Shown piece by piece: positions 31,355-40,561 of a stretch of DNA of 64,000 nucleotides (its first letter is position 1; the number at the start of each line of letters is the position of its first letter). The notes beneath the pieces were generated by a model. It ran no database searches. It saw only the letters and a program-made list of their open reading frames with translations, and was not told the DNA's origin. The DNA is from Croceimicrobium sp965656185 (GTDB lineage Bacteria > Bacteroidota > Bacteroidia > Flavobacteriales > Schleiferiaceae), in NCBI GenBank assembly GCA_965656185.1, contig CBFHJH010000002.1, positions 1 through 64,000 of the forward strand. The letters run 5' to 3'. The translations under genes and the position numbers were made by a program.

Positions 31355-34026
31355 GCCTAAGTTTAATACTCATAGGAACCCTTTATTTGGGACTGATCTT
31401 TGCCGCGGCTTGGTATTTTGAAAAGCGCTTCCCACAGGAGCGTTTTAAGCATTGGATGCCTTATATCTATTCCTTGGCCTTGGCGGTATATTGCACCGCT
31501 TGGACCTTTTACGGCAGTATTGGTCGTGCGGCCGAGTCGGGCATCGATTTTTTACTGATCTACTTGGGGCCCACCCTAATGATGTTCTTCTGGTTACCCC
31601 TCGGAAAGCGTCTTTTCCGCATCAAGAAGACCCAAGGAATTAGTTCCTTGGCCGATTTTCTTTCGGCGCGATATGGAAAGGATCAAAACCTAGGGGTTCT
31701 TGTTGCCTTGCTTTCTCTGGTGGGTATTTTACCTTATATCTCTTTACAGATCAAAGCGGTCAGCGAAAGCTTTAGCTTACTAAGTGGCAACGAAAGCTTG
31801 AGTCGCAGTGCTGTATTCTTCGAGGATCCGGCCTTTTACGTATCGCTCATTATGGTGGTCTTTACCATTTTATTCGGTACGCGCTACGTGCAAGGGAACC
31901 GACCCAAAGCAGGTTTGATCGGCACCATCGCTTTTGAAAGTCTTTTCAAGTTGGTGGCCTTTGTGATCGTAGGGGGAATTGGCTTAAGTTATTTCACAGC
32001 TAGTCCAGAGTTCGAAGCGGGGCTTAAGAACTTTGCTTCTACCCAGGTGCATCTAGCGGGAGGCGATTGGTTTAGTATCCTACTCATTTCGGCCTTGGCC
32101 TTTTTCCTCTTGCCACGTCAGTTTCAGATGGGGGTGGTGGAGAATACCAGCCCTAAAAACCTGCGCAAGGCCATTTGGCTGTTTCCGCTCTATCTTCTCA
32201 TCATAAACATTTTCGTACTCCCCTTTGCGGTGATGGGAAACGAGGTTTACCCACAAGCCGACAGCGACTTTTATCTATTGAGTTTAAGTTTGGATTACGC
32301 GGGTCCGTCGGTGGCTACTTTAGCCTTTTTAGGCGGATTGTCGGCCGCCAGTTCCATGATCATCGTGTCCACTTTGGCCTTGGGTAATATGCTAAGCACC
32401 TACGTTCTGGTACCCCGCTTGGCTTTGGGACTCAATAAGCCACTCGATCGGCGCATCCTGAGCTTAAGACGCTGGGCAATCTTGGCCATCATTGCCTTGG
32501 CCTACGCCTATTACCACTTTTTGGCCGCACAGAATTCACTGGTAAGTATTGGCCTGGTTTCTTTTGTGGCCATGAGTCAGTTTGCGCCCGCCTTTTTAGG
32601 AGGTCTGTATTGGCGCGAAGCGAAAAGGAAAGCCGCTTTCTGGAGTATAAGCATTGGCTTTTCGGTATGGTTTTACTTTTTGGTTTTGCCCGATTTGGCG
32701 GCTTTCGCCGGATGGGATCTAGTGCATTGGCATTTCTTTAACCCCGAGTACTTCGCAGCCAATATGAACTTATCGCCTTTGAGCGCCGGAACTTGGATCA
32801 GTCTCATTTTAAACAGTGTGGCTTTTGTAGCGATATCAATTCGTTCTGAGGCCAGTTTAGAAGAAGCGAACCAAGCCACTTTATTCGTCGCGGTACCTAC
32901 GATGTCTAACGAAAGCCTCGAGCAGGGTTTGTTTCGCGGTACCGCTCCATTTCCGGATATCCGTAGTTTATTACAAAACTTCCTTGGTCGTCATCGCGCC
33001 GATGAGGTCCTAGAGCGCTATGCTCGCCTCAACGGCATCAATTGGTCTAATTCGCCTACCGCCGATAGTCGGGTAATCACTTTTGCCGAGCGTCTATTAT
33101 CGGAAGCGATCGGACCGGCAAGCGCCAAGATCATGATCTCTTCGGTGGTGCAGCGCGAAGAGTTATCGCGTGAAGAGGTCTTGGGAATTCTAGAAGAAAG
33201 TCAAAAGGTATTACGGCTAAACCGCGAACTCAGTCGCCGCGAGGAAGAGTTGCGTATAGCTAGTAAAGAACTACAGCGCACCAATTTACGTTTGCAAGAA
33301 ATGACCGAGATCAAGGATGAGTTCCTTTATACGGTAACGCACGAATTGCGCACCCCGCTGGCAGCGATACGTATGCAAGCGGAGCTTATTCAGGATGATA
33401 GCGAGATGCCGGCCGATGATAGGGAACGCTTTATTGATAATATCGTGAAAGACTGTGAGCGATTAAGTCGTTTGATCTCCAATGTCTTAGACCTGGAGAA
33501 ATTCGAAAGTGGGAGTCAGAAGCTGGCCTTAAGTCGCCTCTCATTAGATGAACTCATCCGCAGTAGCGTGGCCCAATTGGAAAGTTTAGCCCTTAAAAAT
33601 GGGGTGCATCTTTCCTATGAGATCTCTGCGCCTTTAAAAAGCACCTTCGCCGACGCCGACCGTATCGCACAGGTGCTCACTAATTTGATCGGTAATGCCA
33701 TTAAGTTCGCTGATCCGGAACAAGGTCGGGTATGGGTAACGGCCTACCAATTGGACGAACACCTCAAGGTGAATATTCACGATAATGGCAAGGGAATTCC
33801 GGCTGCCGATCAAGAAATGATCTTCGATAAATTCTATCAAGTACGGGATCAAACCCGACGGAAGCCTAGTGGTAGCGGACTGGGACTGGCTATTTCTAAA
33901 AATATTATTGCGATGCATAAAGGTAAAATATGGGTAGACGCCGACTTTAAGGCAGGGGCGAAGATTTCGTTTACCCTACCTATTTACCGGGGCAATCGCT
34001 TACAAATTGAAAAACATGAAAACTAA
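31351..34026 (+). CDS. Sodium/solute symporter-histidine kinase fusion (CbrA/CrbS-like)
   Basis: 891 residues. Residues 1 to about 495 are an SSS-type transporter domain with about 12-13 helices ('YLGPTLMMFFWLPLGKRL', 'LGGLSAASSMIIVSTLALGN'). A linker at 500-650 includes a helical 'REELSREEVLGILEESQKV'. The kinase has the phospho-accepting H664 in 'THELRTPL', N box 'LTNLIGNAIKF' (776-786), G1 'DNGKGIP' (811-817) and G2 'GSGLGLAI' (841-848). The best-known relatives, CbrA and CrbS, control carbon or acetate use. Its stop overlaps the receiver-protein gene by 11 bp and acs-type genes follow, so acetate or propionate sensing is the likely role. Confidence 0.92.
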   Translation: MSLSLILIGTLYLGLIFAAAWYFEKRFPQERFKHWMPYIYSLALAVYCTAWTFYGSIGRAAESGIDFLLIYLGPTLMMFFWLPLGKRLFRIKKTQGISSLADFLSARYGKDQNLGVLVALLSLVGILPYISLQIKAVSESFSLLSGNESLSRSAVFFEDPAFYVSLIMVVFTILFGTRYVQGNRPKAGLIGTIAFESLFKLVAFVIVGGIGLSYFTASPEFEAGLKNFASTQVHLAGGDWFSILLISALAFFLLPRQFQMGVVENTSPKNLRKAIWLFPLYLLIINIFVLPFAVMGNEVYPQADSDFYLLSLSLDYAGPSVATLAFLGGLSAASSMIIVSTLALGNMLSTYVLVPRLALGLNKPLDRRILSLRRWAILAIIALAYAYYHFLAAQNSLVSIGLVSFVAMSQFAPAFLGGLYWREAKRKAAFWSISIGFSVWFYFLVLPDLAAFAGWDLVHWHFFNPEYFAANMNLSPLSAGTWISLILNSVAFVAISIRSEASLEEANQATLFVAVPTMSNESLEQGLFRGTAPFPDIRSLLQNFLGRHRADEVLERYARLNGINWSNSPTADSRVITFAERLLSEAIGPASAKIMISSVVQREELSREEVLGILEESQKVLRLNRELSRREEELRIASKELQRTNLRLQEMTEIKDEFLYTVTHELRTPLAAIRMQAELIQDDSEMPADDRERFIDNIVKDCERLSRLISNVLDLEKFESGSQKLALSRLSLDELIRSSVAQLESLALKNGVHLSYEISAPLKSTFADADRIAQVLTNLIGNAIKFADPEQGRVWVTAYQLDEHLKVNIHDNGKGIPAADQEMIFDKFYQVRDQTRRKPSGSGLGLAISKNIIAMHKGKIWVDADFKAGAKISFTLPIYRGNRLQIEKHEN

Positions 34027-34378
34027 GATCCTCATAGTAGACGACGAGATCAATATCTTAATGTCGCTAGAATACTTGTTGAAGCGCAAAGGTTACGAGG
34101 TGTATATCGCTCGTAATGGCACCGAAGCCAAGAACTTGGCCGATCAGCACTTACCCGATTTAGTTTTGCTCGATATCATGATGCCCGACGTAGACGGTTA
34201 TGCCGTTTGCGATTACCTCAAAGCCAAGGATGAAGCGCCTAAGGTAATTTTCCTGACCGCGAAGAGTAAGAAGGATGATATCCAAAAGGGATATGACCAC
34301 GGGGCCGATCTCTATCTGATCAAGCCCTTTGCCAACAAAGACCTATTAGCAGAAATCAAATCATTGACCGAATCATGA
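34016..34378 (+). CDS. Receiver-only response regulator
   Basis: 120 residues, a single CheY-like receiver without output domain. Acidic pocket D9/D10, phospho-acceptor D53 ('VLLDIMMPDVDG'), T81 and K103 are all present. An earlier TTG (34007) adds three residues; the ATG at 34016 is preferred. Coupled on both sides: it overlaps the kinase gene and its stop overlaps the next start by 4 bp (ATGA). As it has no DNA-binding domain, the kinase signal must pass through another protein, unlike CrbR of Vibrio, which has a DNA-binding output. Confidence 0.93.
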   Translation: MKTKILIVDDEINILMSLEYLLKRKGYEVYIARNGTEAKNLADQHLPDLVLLDIMMPDVDGYAVCDYLKAKDEAPKVIFLTAKSKKDDIQKGYDHGADLYLIKPFANKDLLAEIKSLTES

Positions 34379-36267
34379 ACTATTTAAACGAATATGAGCA
34401 TAGCTTAAAGGACCCAGAAGGGTTCTGGGCCGAGCAAGCCCAATGCCTCGATTGGTATCACCCGGCCGATCAAGTACTGTCGCGCGATGAAAATGGCTTG
34501 TATCGCTGGTTTAAAGGGGCGATGACCAATACCTCCTATTTAGCCTTAGACTATCACGTAGAAAATGGTCGAGGAGATCAAGTGGCGCTCTACTACGATT
34601 CGCCAGTAACCCAAAGCAAACAAGCCTTTACTTACCGCGAAATGCGCGATAAAGTGGCCAAGATCGCTGGTGGATTAAAGAAGCTGGGAGTTTCTAAAGG
34701 CGATCGCGTGATCATTTATATGCCTATGATCCCCCAAGCGGTTATGACCATGTTGGCTTGCGCCCGACTGGGAGCGGTTCATTCGGTGGTGTTCGGTGGC
34801 TTTGCCCCCCATGAATTAGCGATCCGCATCGATGATGCCCGGCCTAAATTGATCGTTACGGCCAGTTCGGGAATAGAAGTAGATCGGATTATTCCTTATA
34901 AACCTATGGTAGATAAGGCGATGGAGTTGGCGCAGTACAAGCCCGATAAAGTGGTGATCTTTCAGCGAAAACTGGGCGCTTTAGTGCCAGCAAAGGACTA
35001 TGACGTAGACTTTGAGCAATTGGCAGATAGTGCCGAAAGCGTGGGCTGTACACCGGTTTACGCCACTGATCCTTTGTATATTTTATACACCAGCGGGACT
35101 ACCGGTAAACCGAAAGGAGTGGTGCGCGATAATGGTGGTCATGCGGTAGCCTTGCGTTACAGTATGGAAAAGATCTACGGCATTAAGCCAGGCGATGTTT
35201 ATTGGGCGGCTTCCGATATTGGTTGGGTGGTTGGTCACTCTTACATCGTTTATGCACCCCTGCTAAGCGGTGCTTCTACGGTACTTTTTGAAGGAAAGCC
35301 GATTCGCACCCCCGATGCCTCTACCTTTTGGCGCATCATTGCCGAGTATAAGGTGAAGGTGATGTTTACAGCGCCTACGGCAATTCGGGCTATTCGCAAA
35401 GAAGATCCGCAAGGAGCCTTCCTAAAGCAATATGATCTATCCAGCTTGCAATACCAATTCTTGGCTGGGGAACGCTGCGATGTGGCCACCTTGCGCTGGA
35501 CCGAAGAGCAATTGGGCATTCCGGTGATCGATCATTGGTGGCAAACCGAAAGCGGTTGGCCTATGTTGGCTAATTTCCCTGGTATAGAGCTCATGGAAGT
35601 GAAGCCTGGTTCCGTAACCAAGCCAGTAGCGGGCTACGATCTTCAGATCTTGAACGAAGCTGGCGAGCCCGCCGAAGCCAATGAGGAAGGCTTTGTAGCG
35701 GTTAAATTGCCTTTGCCTCCCGGTTGTTTGCCGAGTTTATGGCAGAATCCGCAGGGCTTCAAAGATTCTTACCTCGACCGCTTTCCCGGTTTTTATTTTA
35801 GTGGCGACGGCGGATTTAAGGACGAGGAAGGCTTCACCTATATTACCGGTCGTGTAGACGATATTATCAATGTGGCTGGGCACCGACTTTCTACCGTTGA
35901 AATGGAAGAGGTGGTAGCAGCCCATCCCGCTGTGGCCGAGTGCGCGGTAATTGGTGTTAATGACGAACTCAAAGGTCAAATCCCAATGGCTTTGATCGTG
36001 GTTTCCAATACGCAATTGGATATCCAAGACCTGCAAGCAGAAATCGTTACTGCGGTGCGCGAAGAAATTGGTGCCGTGGCTGCCTTGAAAAAGGTGCTCT
36101 TAGTACCGCGGTTACCCAAGACCCGTTCTGGCAAGATCCTGCGAAAATTATTGCGATCGATCGCCAACTCCGAAGAGATTCGCATCCCCTCAACTATTGA
36201 CGATCCTGCCATTGTGCAGGAAATTAACGATATTATTCACCCTAATTTAAAAAAGCTAAACCTCTAG
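34375..36267 (+). CDS. prpE: Acyl-CoA synthetase, propionyl-CoA synthetase-like
   Basis: 630-residue AMP-forming acyl-CoA ligase of the PrpE/ACSS3 type. Motifs: 'LYILYTSGTTGKPKGVVRDN' P-loop-like A3, 'DHWWQTESGWPM' (A5 region), 'YFSGDGGFKDEEGF' and the C-terminal lysine loop 'LPKTRSGKILRKLLR' with K587. Words such as 'WYHPADQVLSRDENGLYRWF' fit PrpE better than Acs. It activates propionate or similar acids to the CoA ester via acyl-AMP. Made in one operon with the kinase and receiver, 5 bp before the acs gene. Confidence 0.88.
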   Translation: MNYLNEYEHSLKDPEGFWAEQAQCLDWYHPADQVLSRDENGLYRWFKGAMTNTSYLALDYHVENGRGDQVALYYDSPVTQSKQAFTYREMRDKVAKIAGGLKKLGVSKGDRVIIYMPMIPQAVMTMLACARLGAVHSVVFGGFAPHELAIRIDDARPKLIVTASSGIEVDRIIPYKPMVDKAMELAQYKPDKVVIFQRKLGALVPAKDYDVDFEQLADSAESVGCTPVYATDPLYILYTSGTTGKPKGVVRDNGGHAVALRYSMEKIYGIKPGDVYWAASDIGWVVGHSYIVYAPLLSGASTVLFEGKPIRTPDASTFWRIIAEYKVKVMFTAPTAIRAIRKEDPQGAFLKQYDLSSLQYQFLAGERCDVATLRWTEEQLGIPVIDHWWQTESGWPMLANFPGIELMEVKPGSVTKPVAGYDLQILNEAGEPAEANEEGFVAVKLPLPPGCLPSLWQNPQGFKDSYLDRFPGFYFSGDGGFKDEEGFTYITGRVDDIINVAGHRLSTVEMEEVVAAHPAVAECAVIGVNDELKGQIPMALIVVSNTQLDIQDLQAEIVTAVREEIGAVAALKKVLLVPRLPKTRSGKILRKLLRSIANSEEIRIPSTIDDPAIVQEINDIIHPNLKKLNL

Positions 36268-36272
36268 ATATA

Positions 36273-38177
36273 ATGGAAGCAAAATTTCGCATTAGTTCCC
36301 CTGAAGAATACCAAGAGCAATATGCCCTCAGTACCCAAGAGCCGGAAAAATTTTGGGCCCAGATCGCTGCAAATTATCAGTGGCAAAAATTATGGGACAA
36401 AACGGTGGAGTGGGAGTTTGATACCCCCGATGTAAAATGGTTTACCAATGCTAAACTAAATATTACCGAAAACTGCTTAGATAGACATCTCGAAAAACGC
36501 GGGAATAAATTGGCCCTCATCTGGGAACCCAATGATCCTAAAGAACGCTTCGTTCGCATGACCTACCGGGAATTACACGAGGAAGTGTGTAAAACCGCTA
36601 ATGTTCTAAAGAAGCACGGTGTGGGGAAAGGTGATCGCGTAGCTATTTATATGCCGATGATCCCCGAACTTACGGTATCGGTATTGGCCTGTGCTCGCAT
36701 TGGTGCGGTGCATTCGGTGGTTTTCGCTGGCTTTTCGGCCCATGCCTTGGCCGATCGGATCAATGATGCAAGCTGCAAAATGGTAATTACCGCCGATGGC
36801 ATGTACCGTGGTCCTAAGGAAATTCCTTGCAAAGCGGTAGTAGATGAGGCTTTAAAAAGTTGTAATTCGGTGGAAAAAGTTTTGGTAGCCGAAAGAACTC
36901 AGTGGAATGTAAACATGCAAGCAGGACGGGACTACTGGATGCACGAAGAGCTTTTAGGGGCTAGTCATCAATGTCCCGCCGAGCCCATGGATAGTGAAGA
37001 TATGCTCTTTATTCTATACACTTCTGGTAGTACCGGAAAGCCAAAAGGAGTAGTGCATACTTGTGGCGGCTATATGGTTTATGCTGGCTACAGTTTTGCT
37101 AATGTTTTCCAGTATGATGAAAGTGATGTTTACTGGTGTACGGCAGATATAGGTTGGATCACCGGTCATTCGTATATCGTGTACGGCCCCCTTTTAAATG
37201 GTGCTACCACGGTTATGTTCGAAGGGGTACCCACTTATCCCGATCCAGGTCGTTTTTGGCAGGTTTGCGATAAGCATGGTGTTAATCAATTCTATACTGC
37301 CCCAACGGCTATCCGGGCTTTAATGGCTCACGGTGAAGATCATGTTTTAAGCTATGGTCTCTATTCCTTAAAAGTATTGGGTACGGTAGGTGAGCCCATT
37401 AATGAAGAAGCTTGGGAATGGTATCATATTCACGTGGGTAAAGAACGTTGCCCCATTGTTGATACTTGGTGGCAAACCGAAACAGGGGGAATCATGATCT
37501 CCGGTTTAGGTAATCACAGTCCGATGAAATCCTCACATGCCGGTTATCCTTTACCCGGTATTCAACCCGTGCTATTGGATCAGGAGGGCAAAGAGATAGA
37601 AGGAAATGGCGAAGAAGGTTATTTGGCAATGCGTTTCCCTTGGCCATCTATGTTGCGTACTACCTATGGCGATCATGAGCGGTGTAAGAACACTTATTTC
37701 TCACACTACAATGGCTATTATTTTACCGGCGACGGTGCTCGACGAGATGAAGATGGTATGTACCGGATAATTGGTCGGGTAGACGATGTGATCAATGTGA
37801 GTGGTCACCGTTTTGGTACCGCCGAGATCGAGAACGCCATCAATGCCAATGATCATATCGTGGCCGAGTCGGCGGTAGTGGGTTATCCTCACGATATTAA
37901 GGGTCAAGGTATCTATGCTTATGTAATCACTAAAGAGCCGCCTAGTCATCCCGATAAGTTACGCGCCGAAATCGTAGAAACGGTGGTAGAAGAGATCGGA
38001 AAGATCGCTAAACCGGATAAGATCCAATTTGTGAGTGGTTTGCCCAAGACCCGTTCGGGCAAGATCATGCGAAGGATCTTGCGTAAAATAGCCGAGGGTG
38101 ATACCTCCAATTTAGGCGATACCTCTACTTTACTTGATCCCGACGTAGTGGATGAGATAAAGGACGGTGCGCTTTAA
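36273..38177 (+). CDS. acs: Acetyl-CoA synthetase (acetate-CoA ligase)
   Basis: 634 residues with all Acs landmarks: 'LFILYTSGSTGKPKGVVHTC', 'VYWCTADIGWITGHSYIVYG', 'DTWWQTETGGIMISGL' (A5, acetate-pocket Trp) and 'RVDDVINVSGHRFGTAEIE'. The acetylation-controlled lysine is K597 in 'LPKTRSGKIMRRILRK', the usual target of Pat-type acetylases, so activity is probably regulated post-translationally. It is the last gene of the kinase/receiver operon and converts acetate brought in by the porin/ActP system to acetyl-CoA. Confidence 0.97.
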   Translation: MEAKFRISSPEEYQEQYALSTQEPEKFWAQIAANYQWQKLWDKTVEWEFDTPDVKWFTNAKLNITENCLDRHLEKRGNKLALIWEPNDPKERFVRMTYRELHEEVCKTANVLKKHGVGKGDRVAIYMPMIPELTVSVLACARIGAVHSVVFAGFSAHALADRINDASCKMVITADGMYRGPKEIPCKAVVDEALKSCNSVEKVLVAERTQWNVNMQAGRDYWMHEELLGASHQCPAEPMDSEDMLFILYTSGSTGKPKGVVHTCGGYMVYAGYSFANVFQYDESDVYWCTADIGWITGHSYIVYGPLLNGATTVMFEGVPTYPDPGRFWQVCDKHGVNQFYTAPTAIRALMAHGEDHVLSYGLYSLKVLGTVGEPINEEAWEWYHIHVGKERCPIVDTWWQTETGGIMISGLGNHSPMKSSHAGYPLPGIQPVLLDQEGKEIEGNGEEGYLAMRFPWPSMLRTTYGDHERCKNTYFSHYNGYYFTGDGARRDEDGMYRIIGRVDDVINVSGHRFGTAEIENAINANDHIVAESAVVGYPHDIKGQGIYAYVITKEPPSHPDKLRAEIVETVVEEIGKIAKPDKIQFVSGLPKTRSGKIMRRILRKIAEGDTSNLGDTSTLLDPDVVDEIKDGAL

Positions 38178-38197
38178 AAAGAAGCCCTCTAAATTGA

Positions 38198-38229
38198 GTA
38201 AAGAAGCCAACTTTTGCTGGCTTCTTTAC
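38198..38229. terminator. Perfect 12-bp hairpin after acs
   Basis: GTAAAGAAGCCA (38198-38209) pairs perfectly with TGGCTTCTTTAC (38218-38229) around an 8-base loop. The T-tract is inside the stem, so termination may be moderate and could work in both directions. Confidence 0.75.
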
Positions 38230-38301
38230 GTTAACTAAGTGGTGGCAAGCTTTGTGCCTTTAGGTACACAAAATAAACTCAGCCTTGTTTAAATTTATAC
38301 C

Positions 38302-38676
38302 ATGCCAAAATTGCGTTCCATAGTATTGAGCTTCTTTGTATTAACTGCGGTTACTTACAATAGCTTGGTATTATGGGTATTCGAGAGCAATCGTGATTTC
38401 TTCGCCACCGAGAAATGTGTAGAGCGGGCGGTAGAAGCCAATTCATGCCAGGGTGCCTGTCAGTTGCGGGCCCTATTGCAAGACGATAAGCCGGTAGATG
38501 AACCAAAGGCACCGGTTTTTACCGAAGAGATCGAGTTGTGGCTAAATCTACCTAATCAAATCACTCAATTATCGGCACAGGTATTGCTCTTAAAACAGCG
38601 TTTTACTTGGGAAACCTACCTTATTCAAGATGGTATTAAAGGTTCCATTTGGCGACCGCCGCAATGCGGAGCTTAA
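38302..38676 (+). CDS. Small membrane-anchored cysteine protein preceding MbnP/MbnH
   Basis: 124 residues. One N-terminal hydrophobic segment (about 8-27), then a cysteine group 'KCVERAVEANSCQGACQL' (C39, C49, C53) and a last cysteine in 'PPQCGA' (C122). The CxxxC pair is a plausible metal or disulphide site facing the periplasm. Not recognised by name; similar small proteins precede MbnP/copper genes in Bacteroidota as far as I recall. It is 36 bp upstream of the mbnP-like gene, so a copper-related role is inferred from context. Confidence 0.7.
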   Translation: MPKLRSIVLSFFVLTAVTYNSLVLWVFESNRDFFATEKCVERAVEANSCQGACQLRALLQDDKPVDEPKAPVFTEEIELWLNLPNQITQLSAQVLLLKQRFTWETYLIQDGIKGSIWRPPQCGA

Positions 38677-38712
38677 GCCTCTTATTTTTTAAAAACCTTT
38701 AATACAATTAGC

Positions 38713-39504
38713 ATGAAACTATATAAATGGGCACTTGGTCTTAGTGCCGTACTGCTTATCGGAGCTTGTGATAAAGATGACGATAACAACGATCAAAACC
38801 CAGACCCCAATGCAACCAAGGCCGAAGTAGTATTAAACTACGACTTCACCTTTGGTTCGGAAGCCTTTAATTTAGATCAAGCTTATGTCCTAGACAGCGG
38901 CGGAACCGTGAAGTTTAGCCTGGCAACTTATTATTTATCAAAGCCGGTAATAATGGATGATGTGGGCAATGCAAGTCCGCTCGACCCTGAATATCTAATC
39001 GTTCGGCCAGAAAACACAAGCGATGATCTAGGCATGATCGAGGCGGGGCATACCCATATGTTCAACATCAGCATTGGGGTAGATGAAGCCACCAATACCG
39101 AAAATGGAGCCAATGGCAGACAACCCACCGATTTTACCGATAGCGATCATCCGCTTGCTCCTCAGCCAGAAGGAATGTATTGGTCTTGGGCTAGTGGCTA
39201 TATCTTCGTGAAGATAGAAGGAGAAATCGATTATGAGGGCGATGGTACTTACGATAATACCTTTAAGTATCACTTAGGGACCAATTCTTTTCGAAAGGAC
39301 CGTAGCACTATGATCCATGGAAACCTGGAGGCCAGTCAAACCCTCAATATGACCATGCACGTAGACTATGAAAAATTCTTGGAAGACGTGAATATGCGCA
39401 CCGAGATCTTAACCATGTCTATGGGTGACGGACGTCCATTAGGCGAGAAAATGATGAATAAGTTCGATGCCGCGGTAAGTTTTAGCCATGGCATTAGCGA
39501 GTAA
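38713..39504 (+). CDS. MbnP family (copper-binding) lipoprotein
   Basis: 263 residues. Lipobox 'LLIGAC' (Cys19) and an Asp/Asn-rich spacer 'DKDDDNNDQNPDPN', then the MbnP core: 'LNYDFTFGSEAFNLDQ' opening, 'SLATYYLSKP' and the conserved aromatic stretch 'GMYWSWASGYIFVKIEGE'. In characterised MbnP proteins a tryptophan is oxidised to kynurenine by MbnH to build a copper site; the tryptophans of 'MYWSWA' are the visible candidates, but I cannot tell which is modified. The stop overlaps the MbnH-like start by 17 bp, supporting a functional pair. Confidence 0.88.
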   Translation: MKLYKWALGLSAVLLIGACDKDDDNNDQNPDPNATKAEVVLNYDFTFGSEAFNLDQAYVLDSGGTVKFSLATYYLSKPVIMDDVGNASPLDPEYLIVRPENTSDDLGMIEAGHTHMFNISIGVDEATNTENGANGRQPTDFTDSDHPLAPQPEGMYWSWASGYIFVKIEGEIDYEGDGTYDNTFKYHLGTNSFRKDRSTMIHGNLEASQTLNMTMHVDYEKFLEDVNMRTEILTMSMGDGRPLGEKMMNKFDAAVSFSHGISE

Positions 39505-40561
39505 AATAATAGATCTTAGAATCAAGTTTCCACGCCCAGATTTTTGGGGCGTGGTGCTTGGTTTTGTAAGTATAGCAGCCTGCACTAAACCAAGCGAGCC
39601 GGGGAGTTCTCCCTTTAGCGAGACTCGAGTGGAAGTCGCTATTCCGCATTTTCCTAGTCCAGTAATTGAAGAAGGACATCATTTAAGTGCGGAACGCATA
39701 GCCTTAGGAAAGAAGCTCTTCTTTGATCCGGTCTTAAGTCGCAATCAAGACCTCTCTTGCGCTTCTTGTCATTTACCTCATTTAGCATTTAGCGACGGCT
39801 TGGCTACTTCGATAGGAACCGAAGGTCGGGTGCATAACCGTAATTCGCCTAGCTTATTTAATGTAATCTGGCAGCCTTATCTTTTTATGGATGGGGGGAA
39901 CCCAAGTTTAGAGTCGCAAGTAGTGGGGCCGATCGAGGAGCATCGCGAAATGGATCTGCCCTTTACGGAAGCTATGGCGAGGGTAGCGGCCATACCGGAG
40001 TACCAGAGGCTATTCGAATGGGCCTTCGATGACGATGTTAATCCTTTTACCCTCAGTTTAGCTTTGGCCAGCTATGAACGCAGTTTACTTTCCTACAACA
40101 GCGCATTCGATCGCTATTATTATGGAGGAGATTCTAGCGCCCTTAGTGCCTCCGCTAAGCGAGGTTTAGCCCTATTTAAAAGTGCTGAGTTAAAATGTGA
40201 GCAATGCCATCAGTTTCCGCTCACCACCGATTTCACCTTTCAGAATAATGGTTTGAAGGAAATATACCTCGATCCTGGTAGAGCGCGGGTTACTAATAAT
40301 ATCGCGGCGCATGAAGGGCAATTTAAAGTGGCCACGCTTCGTAATATAGCGCTCACTGCTCCGTACATGCACGACGGGAGCATAGCCAGCTTGGAGGAAG
40401 TTATTGAGCATTATGCTTCAGGAGGAAGTGGTCATCCGCTTAAAAGCGAAAAGGTCACTGGTTTTTCTATCAGCGCAAGCGAAAAAGCGGATCTGATCGA
40501 GTTTCTAAAAGCTCTGACTGATACTACTTCCTATAAGCAATACGATTATAATTTGCCTTAA
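39488..40561 (+). CDS. MbnH-like diheme c-type cytochrome (cytochrome c peroxidase family), lipoprotein
   Basis: 357 residues. Two heme c motifs: CASCH (91-95) and CEQCH (237-241). 'RIALGKKLFFDPVLSRNQ' and 'APYMHDGSIASLEEVI' place it in the diheme peroxidase/MauG/MbnH superfamily. A lipobox-like 'VSIAAC' (Cys32) follows an N-terminal hydrophobic stretch, so it is probably attached to a membrane facing the periplasm. MbnH enzymes form a high-valent bis-Fe(IV) state and oxidise a Trp of MbnP. It overlaps the mbnP-like gene by 17 bp at the start and the convergent thioesterase by 4 bp at the end. Confidence 0.88.
   Translation: MALASKIIDLRIKFPRPDFWGVVLGFVSIAACTKPSEPGSSPFSETRVEVAIPHFPSPVIEEGHHLSAERIALGKKLFFDPVLSRNQDLSCASCHLPHLAFSDGLATSIGTEGRVHNRNSPSLFNVIWQPYLFMDGGNPSLESQVVGPIEEHREMDLPFTEAMARVAAIPEYQRLFEWAFDDDVNPFTLSLALASYERSLLSYNSAFDRYYYGGDSSALSASAKRGLALFKSAELKCEQCHQFPLTTDFTFQNNGLKEIYLDPGRARVTNNIAAHEGQFKVATLRNIALTAPYMHDGSIASLEEVIEHYASGGSGHPLKSEKVTGFSISASEKADLIEFLKALTDTTSYKQYDYNLP

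Noticed and set aside
38713..40561. Methanobactin biosynthesis locus
   Set aside because: Only the MbnP/MbnH pair is present; no precursor peptide, MbnB, MbnC or TonB receptor gene adjoins.
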